This document shows, in pieces, positions 1-5,584 of a stretch of DNA of 7,058 nt; within the stretch, counting starts at the first letter, position 1; each line of letters starts with the position of its first letter. The position numbers were made by a program, and so were the translations under genes. The notes under the pieces were generated by a model. That model was not told where the DNA came from, searched no databases, and saw nothing but the letters and a program-made list of their open reading frames with translations. Source of the DNA: Thermodesulfobacteriota bacterium (GTDB taxonomy: Bacteria; Desulfobacterota; QYQD01). The stretch is taken from positions 1 to 7,058 of the forward strand of contig JASEGX010000127.1 of the NCBI GenBank assembly GCA_030017815.1. The letters are read 5' to 3'.

Positions 1-34
1 TAGTTATCTTAAATGGTGCACTTTGAAGTAGAAT

Positions 35-169
35 TCACCTATAAAAGGTCGAGGGTGGCAATGATAACCGCCGGGCGGCCTCCGGTAATGATATGCCGCC
101 ATCCAAAACCATTTTTACTGCTTCCTCTCGAAACTCCTTCGTGTAACGCCCTTGTGAAATCCCTTTCAT
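35..169 (-). pseudogene. Truncated IS3-family OrfA transposase (N-terminal 44 codons)
   Basis: On the minus strand an ATG at 169-167 opens a 44-codon frame ending in TGA at 37-35. The product starts MKGISQGRYTKEFREEAV and continues LDGGISLPEAARRLSLPPSTFYR. This is the typical start of IS3/IS911-type OrfA: a basic leader, a YTKEFREEAV helix and a helix-turn-helix (GGISLPEAARRL...PPSTFYR) that binds the IS ends. A good Shine-Dalgarno, GGAGGTG (minus strand, 175-181), lies 5 nt before the ATG. Intact OrfA proteins are about 90-100 residues; here the frame stops where the family normally has the Trp of YRW, and TGA is one base from TGG. The sequence beyond the stop does not resemble OrfA, so this looks like a deletion or rearrangement rather than one nonsense mutation. 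No OrfB (DDE catalytic part) is in the window. It is a dead fragment, or the rest lies to the left in altered form. Family assignment is confident; the subgroup is not. Confidence 0.75.
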
Positions 170-197
170 CCTGACACCTCCGTCTATAGATTATTGT

Positions 198-231
198 ATC
201 CAACTTTGGTGTCCGCTTTTTCCATCTTACA
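198..231 (-). mobile_element. Probable terminal region of the decayed IS element
   Basis: Read on the minus strand from 231, the sequence begins TGTAAGATGGAAAAAGCGGA and continues CACCAAAGTTGGA, about 30 bases ahead of the OrfA ribosome site. A 5' TG and an internal AAGYGGACACC block a short way upstream of orfA are usual for IS3-family left ends, so the IS boundary is probably near 231. The window's extreme left (about 1-31, plus strand) shows only weak similarity to this end when aligned inward (about 13 of 31 positions, including AAA, GxAC-like and AAGT blocks). That may be the other inverted repeat of an internally deleted copy, or chance. No target-site duplication could be recognised. 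Confidence 0.35.
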
Positions 232-319
232 TCAAAAGTTCCGATAGCCGTTGTCACACATTTCAATTAATTACCTTTCTATTTAAAGCTAATTGTCCCT
301 CCTGCCGATTCTTATAAGT

Positions 320-391
320 AAGCGTTCAGCTATCAACCATGAGCCATCAGCCTTTTCCTGCTGAGTGCTGGTCGCTGACCGCTTATCAGCT
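320..391. repeat. Degenerate TCAGC/GCTGA-rich intergenic repeat
   Basis: The stretch is built from imperfect copies of short units such as TTCAGC, TATCAAC, CATCAGC, GCTGAGTGCTG, GTCGCTGACC and TATCAGC. The left part (AGCTATCAACCATGAGCCATCAGC) and the right part (GCTGAGTGCTGGTCGCTGACC, then TATCAGCT) are roughly inverted around CTTTTCCT at 352-359, so the single strand could fold into an irregular hairpin. Low-complexity repeats of this TCAGC/GCTGA kind occur between genes in many anaerobic bacterial genomes, to my knowledge. It lies directly before the ATPase gene and reaches to 7 bases from its ribosome site. It is not coding: an in-frame GTG at 365 lies inside it and should not be used as a start. 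Confidence 0.6.
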
Positions 392-409
392 CAAAACGAG
401 AGGGATCCA

Positions 410-1627
410 ATGGAGACTGGCGAGATTTGTGTATCTGCTGGGGCCGGGCCATTAACTACAGACCTGGCGGCTATGGGCATTGAAAACGAGGCAGTGAGAC
501 AGCTTAACGGCGTCTTTGCCCGGAATTTTATATGTATGCCTTTAAAGGTCGTAGATGAAAAACTTCAGGTGGCCGTGGCTGACCCCGACGATTATGAAAC
601 CCTGGATGCCGTTAAATCTTATACCGGCAAGGACGTGATACCGGTAACCGTGCCTGTCGGCGATATATTAACGGCGATTGATAGATTTTACGGAGACCTG
701 GAATATAATGATGCCGAGGTATCACGCCTGGAGGATATTCGGCCCACCCATAAAACCTTTGCGGTTATCTCGAACAAGGGAGGGGTGGGCAAGACGCACG
801 TCTCCATTAACCTGAGCTGTGCCCTGTCTAAACTGGGCAAACACATCCTTCTTATCGACGGCGATCTGGCCAATGCCGATGTCTCCAGCAAGCTGGGGAT
901 ATTCCCTTCGCGCACCCTCCAACATTTTTTCAGCCATGCCAAAAAGATAGAGGAAATTATTTACCAGACTGCTTACGGTTTTGAACTAATAGGAGGGGTC
1001 TCCGGAGAGTACAAACTGGCCAACCTCAATTATGCCCAGAGGCATAAGTTTATTAAACATTTTTTGGCCACAAGTAAGTATTATGATATGACCATATTTG
1101 ATCTGGGGGCGGGTATCAGCTATGCGGTGCTCGACTTTGCCCTGGCCATGGACGAGATAATTATTGTAACTACGCCTCAGGATATAATCAGCGGATACGC
1201 GTGTGTAAAGGCCGCTTTCCAGCGTTTTAAGGAAATCGAGAATAAACTCAGACGCAATAAGAAGTATGAGGTCAAAGATTGTTTTGCGCCCCACATAATC
1301 GTCAATCAGGTGAGGAATCCCCGGCAGGGCAAGATGGTTTTTGAAAATATCGTAAAAACCGCGGACGAGAACATAAATTCCGATGAGACAGAGTTTGTTT
1401 TAAGGCCGAACTATATGGGCTCCCTGCCTTATGAGGCAGAGGTTATTAACAAGGCCGAGCTAAAGAAAAGGCCGCTTTTTACCGAATTTTCTCACTCGGG
1501 CTTTTCCCGTTCTATTGAATCCCTGGCCAAGGTCTTGCTTGACCCATCAGCCAGACCGGAGGAAGAGACAGAGCCTGCCGGTAAGCTGTGGCGTATCTCT
1601 AAGATATTAGGTCTGAATTTTTTCTAG
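410..1627 (+). CDS. MinD/ParA-type P-loop ATPase with N-terminal GspE/MshE-like domain
   Basis: A 405-residue predicted cytoplasmic ATPase. Residues about 22-95 (AAMGIENEAVRQLNG... AVADPDDYETLDAVKSYTGK ... AIDRFYG) resemble the GSPII_E_N domain found at the front of type II secretion and type IV pilus ATPases; the RLG-type cyclic-di-GMP motif of MshEN domains is not evident. Residues 115-380 are a SIMIBI/MinD ATPase: deviant Walker A KGGVGKT at 123-129, switch I LLIDGDLANAD at 147-157, Walker B-like FDLGAG at 230-235 and VNQVRN near 298-303, as in FlhG/MinD proteins. The DQAxxLR motif of FlhG is absent. The C-terminus ends in a basic-amphipathic stretch (KLWRISKILGLNFF) that could touch membrane, but this is inference. 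Start: ATG 410 follows GAGAGGG (398-404) by 5 nt; the GTG at 365 lies in a repeat. No pilus, flagellar or secretion genes neighbour it, so its partner is unknown. It could position a pilus or secretion machine. Confidence 0.85.
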   Translation: METGEICVSAGAGPLTTDLAAMGIENEAVRQLNGVFARNFICMPLKVVDEKLQVAVADPDDYETLDAVKSYTGKDVIPVTVPVGDILTAIDRFYGDLEYNDAEVSRLEDIRPTHKTFAVISNKGGVGKTHVSINLSCALSKLGKHILLIDGDLANADVSSKLGIFPSRTLQHFFSHAKKIEEIIYQTAYGFELIGGVSGEYKLANLNYAQRHKFIKHFLATSKYYDMTIFDLGAGISYAVLDFALAMDEIIIVTTPQDIISGYACVKAAFQRFKEIENKLRRNKKYEVKDCFAPHIIVNQVRNPRQGKMVFENIVKTADENINSDETEFVLRPNYMGSLPYEAEVINKAELKKRPLFTEFSHSGFSRSIESLAKVLLDPSARPEEETEPAGKLWRISKILGLNFF

Positions 1628-2978
1628 GCTGACCTTTGTGCCGTTTGATAATGGCCCGGGCGGCCACCATCCCGCTCACCGAAGCCTGTATAAGCCCGCG
1701 GGTAATGCCTGACCCATCTCCTGTGATGAAGAAATTTTTGGCCTCTGATTCCAGTTCATTATTTAAACGAATGCGATGTGAGTAAAACTTAACCTCTACT
1801 CCGTAGAGGAGTGTGTGCCGGGAATATACACCGGGCACAATTCTTTCCAGGGCCTCCAGCATTTCCATGATATTTTTAAGGTGGCGATAAGGGAAAACAA
1901 AGCTGAGGTCACCGGGTGTGGCCTCGGGTAGAGTCGGACGGGTGATACATCGGGAAAGTCTTTTTTCGGTGGTGCGCCGCCCGGCCAGCAAGTCGCCCAG
2001 GCGTTGGACTATTACCCCGCTGCCCAACAGATTGGCCAGCGAGACAATAGCCCGGCCATAGCCTATAGGATCATCGAAAGGTTCTGTAAAACGACTGCTC
2101 ACCAGAAGCGCGAAATTTGTGTTTTCCGAGCGTTTTTCCGCATAACTATGGCCGTTTACAGAGATGAGGCCATCGACGGCCTCGCTAACCACCTCGCCAT
2201 AGGGATTCATGCAGAACGTTCGAATCCGGTCGTCAAAGGTCTGTGAATAGTAGATAAGCTTGGCCTCATAGACCACATCCGTCAGCTTTTGCATCACTGC
2301 CGCGGGCACTTCTACCCGGACGCCGAGGTCCACCGGATTGGGCGTGGCCGTAAGACCCAGGCGGGCCGCTTCTTTTTTCATCCAGCTAGCTCCTACCCGG
2401 CCCGGAGCGGCAATCACATATTCTCCTCGCAAGACCTCCCCGGAAGGTAATCGCACCCCTTTTGCCTGGCCTGATTCCACCACAATTTGATCCACTTTAG
2501 TCTCTGTCCGGATATCGATTTTGTCCTGTAGATATTCCCGTATATTGGTCAGGACCCTGAGGCAGTTCTCCGTACCCAGATGTCTTATGGGTGAATAGAT
2601 AAACTCCATCTGGGCCAGCTTGGCTTGTATGGCCAGATTTTCCAGGACCTCCCCTGGCGGGCTGTAGGTTTTAGCAGGGGCGCCGAAGGAAAGGAATATA
2701 TCATCGGCCTGCTGCAGGAGGTGTTTTACTTCTTTCCGGGGTATAATCTCACCCAGGAATCCTCCTACATCCGGGGAAAGGGTGAGTTTACCGTCACTGA
2801 AGGCCCCGGCGCCTCCCCATCCGCAGAGGAGGTCTTTACCGGAGCGATCTGTCCTCTCGTAAATGTCTTTGCCCTGTTCAATAAGCAGTATGGGGCCGAT
2901 CCCGGCTTTAGCTAATTCCAGGCAGCTAAAAAGACCGGACGGTCCGGCGCCTATAACGATTACTTTATATTTCTTCAT
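1599..2978 (-). CDS. FAD-dependent dehydrogenase, COG2509-like
   Basis: A 459-residue flavoprotein of the uncharacterised FAD-dependent dehydrogenase group (COG2509-like). The N-terminal Rossmann fold has VIVIGAGPSG at residues 7-15, with E34 (LLIEQG) placed to bind the adenosine ribose. A GWGGAGAFSDGKL block at 53-64 is a hallmark of the group. APGRVG at 191-196 is a second FAD-contacting motif, and GDGSGITRGLIQASVSG at 420-436 closes the FAD site as in related oxidoreductases. No signal peptide or membrane segment is apparent. The substrate is unknown. The ATG is one base past the archaemetzincin stop, with GAGG at 2991-2988 nine bases upstream inside that gene, so the two are co-transcribed and probably translationally coupled. 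Its last nine or so codons overlap by 29 bp the 3' end of the convergent ATPase gene. Length is close to that expected of the family and no defect is seen. The family call is strong; the reaction is unknown. Confidence 0.85.
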   Translation of the reverse strand: MKKYKVIVIGAGPSGLFSCLELAKAGIGPILLIEQGKDIYERTDRSGKDLLCGWGGAGAFSDGKLTLSPDVGGFLGEIIPRKEVKHLLQQADDIFLSFGAPAKTYSPPGEVLENLAIQAKLAQMEFIYSPIRHLGTENCLRVLTNIREYLQDKIDIRTETKVDQIVVESGQAKGVRLPSGEVLRGEYVIAAPGRVGASWMKKEAARLGLTATPNPVDLGVRVEVPAAVMQKLTDVVYEAKLIYYSQTFDDRIRTFCMNPYGEVVSEAVDGLISVNGHSYAEKRSENTNFALLVSSRFTEPFDDPIGYGRAIVSLANLLGSGVIVQRLGDLLAGRRTTEKRLSRCITRPTLPEATPGDLSFVFPYRHLKNIMEMLEALERIVPGVYSRHTLLYGVEVKFYSHRIRLNNELESEAKNFFITGDGSGITRGLIQASVSGMVAARAIIKRHKGQPRKNSDLIS

Positions 2979-2979
2979 A

Positions 2980-3549
2980 TCAACTCGCCTCTACTATTTT
3001 GGTTTTTCCGTATGTTTTTATCATTTTTCTACATTTCGCACAGGGATCTTCACTTTTCCCATCGGTATCCGGGAGGCTGTTTGAAAAATGCATGACGCAG
3101 CGTGTATCCGGACAATGGGATAGCTCGTAGAGATGTCCTATCTCATGCACCGCCTCCTTGATTACCCGTGAGGTAAAACGGGCGGGGTCTGCCGGCAACT
3201 GATAAAATTCCTGCCTGAGGCGGGAAATGGAGATTATGGCTATATCCGTGAGCAGGCCGGCCAGGCCAAAGACAAAATTTAGAGAAGGCGCATAGAGATC
3301 AAAGTCGGCCACAGCCAGCACCTTTCCGGATTTCTTTTCTCTTTCAAGAAACTGGACGATCATTTCGGCGCTGTATTGGCGCCGTCGGGGATTATAAGCC
3401 GTGCCCGGGATATGAACGGGTTCCCTTTCTACGATGACCTTTGCATTAAATACCCCGGCGAGCCGATGGGCTATTTTTTCTAACAAACACGCATCGGGCT
3501 CTCTACCCCTCGACGATGAAATCGGCTGGACGTAAATGTGCTCGGCCAT
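2980..3549 (-). CDS. amzA: Archaemetzincin family zinc metalloprotease
   Basis: A 189-residue soluble metalloprotease of the archaemetzincin (AMZ) family. The family signature is HExxHxxGxxHCx4CxMx17CxxC; here the sequence reads HEIGHLYELSHC at 135-146, then PDTRC (C151), M153 and CAKC at 170-173. The zinc ligands H135, H139 and H145, general base E136, the Met-turn M153 and the four structural cysteines are present. Two differences from the signature are visible: the usual Gly after HExxHxx is Glu142, and the Met-to-Cys spacing is 16, not 17. Start: I prefer ATG 3549 (MAEHIYVQPI), which fits the short N-terminus of the family. An in-frame TTG at 3588 would add 13 residues but lies in a palindromic repeat. 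No strong ribosome site precedes either. It is the first gene of an operon with the FAD dehydrogenase. AMZ substrates are poorly known; a role in peptide processing is inference. Confidence 0.85.
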   Translation of the reverse strand: MAEHIYVQPISSSRGREPDACLLEKIAHRLAGVFNAKVIVEREPVHIPGTAYNPRRRQYSAEMIVQFLEREKKSGKVLAVADFDLYAPSLNFVFGLAGLLTDIAIISISRLRQEFYQLPADPARFTSRVIKEAVHEIGHLYELSHCPDTRCVMHFSNSLPDTDGKSEDPCAKCRKMIKTYGKTKIVEAS

Positions 3550-3562
3550 ATATTTTTTACTG

Positions 3563-3602
3563 TTTGCAGCCGTCCGCCTTTGGCGCAACCTGCGGCTACA
3601 AA
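3563..3602. repeat. Palindromic intergenic repeat, GTAGCCGCAGG type
   Basis: Outer arms TTTGCAGCCG (3563-3572) and CGGCTACAAA (3593-3602) pair with a single G-U/transition mismatch, enclosing a perfect inner hairpin CGCC-TTT-GGCG (3575-3585). The right half, ACCTGCGGCTACAAA, resembles a widespread bacterial intergenic palindrome of the general form TTTGTAGCCGCAGG...CCTGCGGCTACAAA. It sits immediately upstream of the archaemetzincin start and holds the in-frame TTG at 3588. No U tract follows on either strand, so a Rho-independent terminator is unlikely. Confidence 0.6.
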
Positions 3603-3778
3603 TAATGGTTGCATTTTGGAGACGTTAGCTCCCACTGGCCTTTGCCATCCCCGGTAAGTTCGCTTGCCGGTAGCATGATCTTACCCGGCGTTTTTGGTTT
3701 TTTAGGGACCGCTATAGATACCTTATCACAAAAAACGACAGGCTTGCCAAAATTATTTGACAAGGCAGAGGTATACAT
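3596..3778 (-). CDS. Doubtful small ORF, hypothetical protein (60 aa)
   Basis: A minus-strand frame from ATG 3778 to TAG 3598-3596 encodes MYTSALSNNFGKPVVFCDKVSIAVPK..., with a Lys/Pro-rich middle (AVPKKPKTPGKIMLPASEL) and a short C-terminus containing GDGKGQWELTSPK. I recognise no domain. Codon choice looks ordinary and it points the same way as the archaemetzincin gene just downstream, which would make it the first gene of that operon. Against it: no Shine-Dalgarno precedes the ATG, the stop codon lies in the palindromic repeat at 3563-3602, and the 5' end overlaps the predicted flavodiiron promoter. An overlapping plus-strand frame of similar size (3609-3794, TTG start) is equally unsupported. 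It may be a decayed gene remnant. I list it because nothing else explains 3603-3740. Confidence 0.22.
   Translation of the reverse strand: MYTSALSNNFGKPVVFCDKVSIAVPKKPKTPGKIMLPASELTGDGKGQWELTSPKCNHYL
3743..3764. promoter_or_regulatory. Operator-like palindrome at the flavodiiron promoter
   Basis: Inverted repeat CTTGCCAAA-ATTA-TTTGACAAG: nine-base arms with one mismatch around a four-base AT centre. The right arm contains the TTGACA -35 hexamer (3757-3762), so a bound protein would block or recruit RNA polymerase. Arm spacing and AT core resemble CRP/FNR-family or Rex-type operators, but the bases do not match the common consensus of either (TTGTGA..., TTGAT...). Which regulator binds is unknown; redox, oxygen or NO response is inferred from the downstream gene. 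Confidence 0.5.
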
Positions 3779-3785
3779 GGACAAT
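3757..3785 (+). promoter_or_regulatory. Predicted sigma-70 promoter of the flavodiiron gene
   Basis: Perfect -35 TTGACA at 3757-3762, a 17-base spacer, and -10 GACAAT at 3780-3785 (4 of 6 consensus bases, with ATAATG directly following). Transcription would begin near 3792, giving a leader of roughly 40 nt to the ATG at 3833. The -10 is imperfect, so the start point is approximate. The -35 lies within the palindrome at 3743-3764. Confidence 0.5.
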
Positions 3786-3832
3786 AATGATTAATATTTT
3801 GGCGATTACGAATTGAAGAAGAGGTGACGGCT

Positions 3833-5014
3833 ATGAAAACATATAACATACCTGAAATCTCTGAAGGAATATACTGGGTGGGGATAAAGGACTGGAACCG
3901 CAGAATCTTTGACGCCCTGATTCCACTTCCCCGGGGGACAACGTACAACGCTTATCTGGTGCGAGGAAAAGAAAAGACTGCGCTCATTGACACGGTAAAT
4001 CCTGGATTCGAGAGGGAGCTGGAAGAAAAGATCGCGCAGTTAATGGGTGAACCCCCGCTGGATTACATTGTGATGAACCATGCCGAACCGGATCATGCCG
4101 GTGCCATCCCTGTCATGATGGAGTTACATAAAGGAGCGCAGCTTATTACCACGGAAAAGGGCGCAAAAATGGCGCAGACATACTATAACGTGCCGGCAGA
4201 AAGGATAAGGGCGGTTAAAGACGGGGATGCGATTGAACTGGGCGGCAAGACCCTGAAATTTATCGAGGCGCCCTTTCTCCACTGGCCGGAGACTATGTTT
4301 ACATACCTTGCCGAAGATAAGATTCTTTTTTCCTGTGACTTTTTTGGGGCGCATACCGCCTTTGGGCTCTATGAGGATGAGGTGGAAGATATACTGCCAT
4401 TGGCCAAAAGATATTTCGGAGAGATCATGATGCCCTTCAGGAAGATGGGTCAAAAGGCCCTGGAAAAGATACAGGATTTAGAGATCAAAGTCATTGCCCC
4501 CAGTCACGGCCCTATTTATAAAAACCCGGAAAAGATCCTGGAGGTTTACCGTAAATGGACGGCCGGAGAGACGACGGAAAAGGCGATCATAGTTTATGTC
4601 AGTATGTGGAAATCTACTGAGGCGATGATAAAAACCATGGTGGAGACGCTCTTGGCCGAGGGTATTGAGGTGAGCCTATATAACGTTGTCAATTCGGATA
4701 TCGGAGATATAGCCGGAGACCTGGTCGATGCGCGCGCCATTGTACTCGGCACACCGACCGTACTGGGCGGGATGCATCCGGTGGCCGCGCACGCCGTGAA
4801 TCTGGCAAAGGCATTACGCCCGCCGTTGAAATACGGGGTTGTCCTAAGCTCTTACGGCTGGGGCGGGGGAGCCCGCAGACAGGCTCTGGAAGTATTAGGG
4901 CCGACAAAGATAGAGGTAATCGACACTCTTGAGGTGAATGGCCCTCCGTCAGATGAGGATCATAAAAAGATAGTTGAGATAGGAAAGCAACTCGCTGCCA
5001 AGATACGGGGATGA
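3833..5014 (+). CDS. fprA: Flavodiiron protein (FprA / rubredoxin:oxygen oxidoreductase type)
   Basis: A 393-residue class A flavodiiron protein, a cytoplasmic enzyme reducing oxygen to water and/or nitric oxide to nitrous oxide, usually taking electrons from rubredoxin (family knowledge; no rubredoxin gene is in this window). Residues about 1-248 are the metallo-beta-lactamase-like domain with all diiron ligands visible: H83-x-E85-x-D87 in NHAEPDHAG, H150 in LHWPETM, D169 in SCDFFGAH and H225 in SHGPIY. Residues 250-393 are the flavodoxin domain; VYVSMWKSTEAM (254-265) is the FMN phosphate loop and SSYGWGGGA (339-347) a further flavin loop. Length and order are normal, with no C-terminal rubredoxin or reductase domain. 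Start: ATG 3833 is 5 nt after AGAGGTGA (3820-3827); the in-frame GTG at 3824 is part of that ribosome site. A promoter and palindrome lie upstream. It probably serves oxygen or NO detoxification in an anaerobe. Confidence 0.95.
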   Translation: MKTYNIPEISEGIYWVGIKDWNRRIFDALIPLPRGTTYNAYLVRGKEKTALIDTVNPGFERELEEKIAQLMGEPPLDYIVMNHAEPDHAGAIPVMMELHKGAQLITTEKGAKMAQTYYNVPAERIRAVKDGDAIELGGKTLKFIEAPFLHWPETMFTYLAEDKILFSCDFFGAHTAFGLYEDEVEDILPLAKRYFGEIMMPFRKMGQKALEKIQDLEIKVIAPSHGPIYKNPEKILEVYRKWTAGETTEKAIIVYVSMWKSTEAMIKTMVETLLAEGIEVSLYNVVNSDIGDIAGDLVDARAIVLGTPTVLGGMHPVAAHAVNLAKALRPPLKYGVVLSSYGWGGGARRQALEVLGPTKIEVIDTLEVNGPPSDEDHKKIVEIGKQLAAKIRG

Positions 5015-5116
5015 TGACCGCGTACTTTACTACTTTCCTTTGGGGAATTTGTATGGCATAAAGATAACATGCCACCAGGACATCCGGGGGAGACAAGTCA
5101 ACAAAAAGGCGCCGAC

Positions 5117-5560
5117 ATGCAGGAATCAAAACCAGATATGAAAGAAAAGATTAGACGATTACTTGTTCATGTAGACATTGCTTTTCACGTGCTGGCGGGT
5201 CTTTTACTGCTTATCGCCTGCGGCTTCATCATGTATTACGGGATTACCAATCTTATGCAGCCATCCCGCGGCGCCGTAATCAGCCTGGTGAATGATGTGC
5301 TTTTGGCCCTGATTATCCTTGAGCTTTTCTGGACCATTATCCGTTTTCTTAAGAAACAAAGATTTACACTCGGACCTTTTCTTTCTATCGGGATCATAGC
5401 CTCAGTTCGGCGGATACTTCTGGTCGAGATCGAAATATCACATGTGGAGCACGTTCCGGCTGAACGGCTATGGGAAATCGGGCTTAGCGCCCTGGTAATT
5501 TTATGCCTGGTTTTTGCTTATTACCTGGCCGCCAAGGTAGAAAAGATGGGAGCAGACTGA
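5117..5560 (+). CDS. PsiE-like integral membrane protein
   Basis: A small inner-membrane protein of 147 residues from the ATG at 5117. Four hydrophobic segments are visible at about residues 20-42, 55-77, 86-104 and 118-138, with short charged loops. The pattern LLALIILELFWTIIRFLKK followed by GPFLSIGIIASVRRILLVE resembles the phosphate-starvation-inducible PsiE family (PF06146), whose biochemical function is unknown. An ATG at 5069 in the same frame would add a hydrophilic 16-residue leader but has no ribosome site near it; the one before 5117 (AAGGCG) is also weak, so the start is uncertain. It follows the flavodiiron gene on the same strand after about 100 bases without an obvious terminator, so shared transcription is possible. 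Its stop is 24 bases from that of the convergent mqnP-like gene. No Pho-box-like direct repeat was recognised upstream. The family call is moderate and the role is unknown. Confidence 0.7.
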   Translation: MQESKPDMKEKIRRLLVHVDIAFHVLAGLLLLIACGFIMYYGITNLMQPSRGAVISLVNDVLLALIILELFWTIIRFLKKQRFTLGPFLSIGIIASVRRILLVEIEISHVEHVPAERLWEIGLSALVILCLVFAYYLAAKVEKMGAD

Positions 5561-5584
5561 AGGTAACCTCTCTTCACAACAGCA

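Noticed and set aside
39..266. 75-codon minus-strand frame over the IS remnant
   Set aside because: It overlaps in another frame the 44-codon OrfA fragment, which has a clear family match and ribosome site; the longer frame has neither.
280..318. Promoter for the ATPase gene (TATAAG at 313-318)
   Set aside because: The -10-like hexamer has no acceptable -35 at 16-18 bases; TTGTCC at 293 is only 14 bases away.
320..391. TCAGC-rich stretch as a CRISPR array
   Set aside because: Units are short, imperfect and without regular spacers; no cas gene is nearby.
365..409. Upstream GTG start for the ATPase gene
   Set aside because: The extension is encoded by the TCAGC-rich repeat, and ATG 410 has a well-spaced GAGAGGG site.
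986..1294. 102-codon minus-strand frame inside the ATPase gene
   Set aside because: Antisense shadow of a convincing P-loop ATPase, with no recognisable motif or ribosome site.
4124..4453. 109-codon minus-strand frame inside the flavodiiron gene
   Set aside because: Antisense to the diiron domain, whose metal ligands are all intact; no independent support.
4689..5129. 146-codon minus-strand frame across the end of the flavodiiron gene
   Set aside because: It is antisense to the flavodoxin domain and its composition (many Arg, Pro, Ser) is typical of a shadow frame.
5561..5584. Terminator between the PsiE-like and mqnP-like genes
   Set aside because: The 24-base gap holds only a short GGTAACC palindrome and no stable stem with a T tract.
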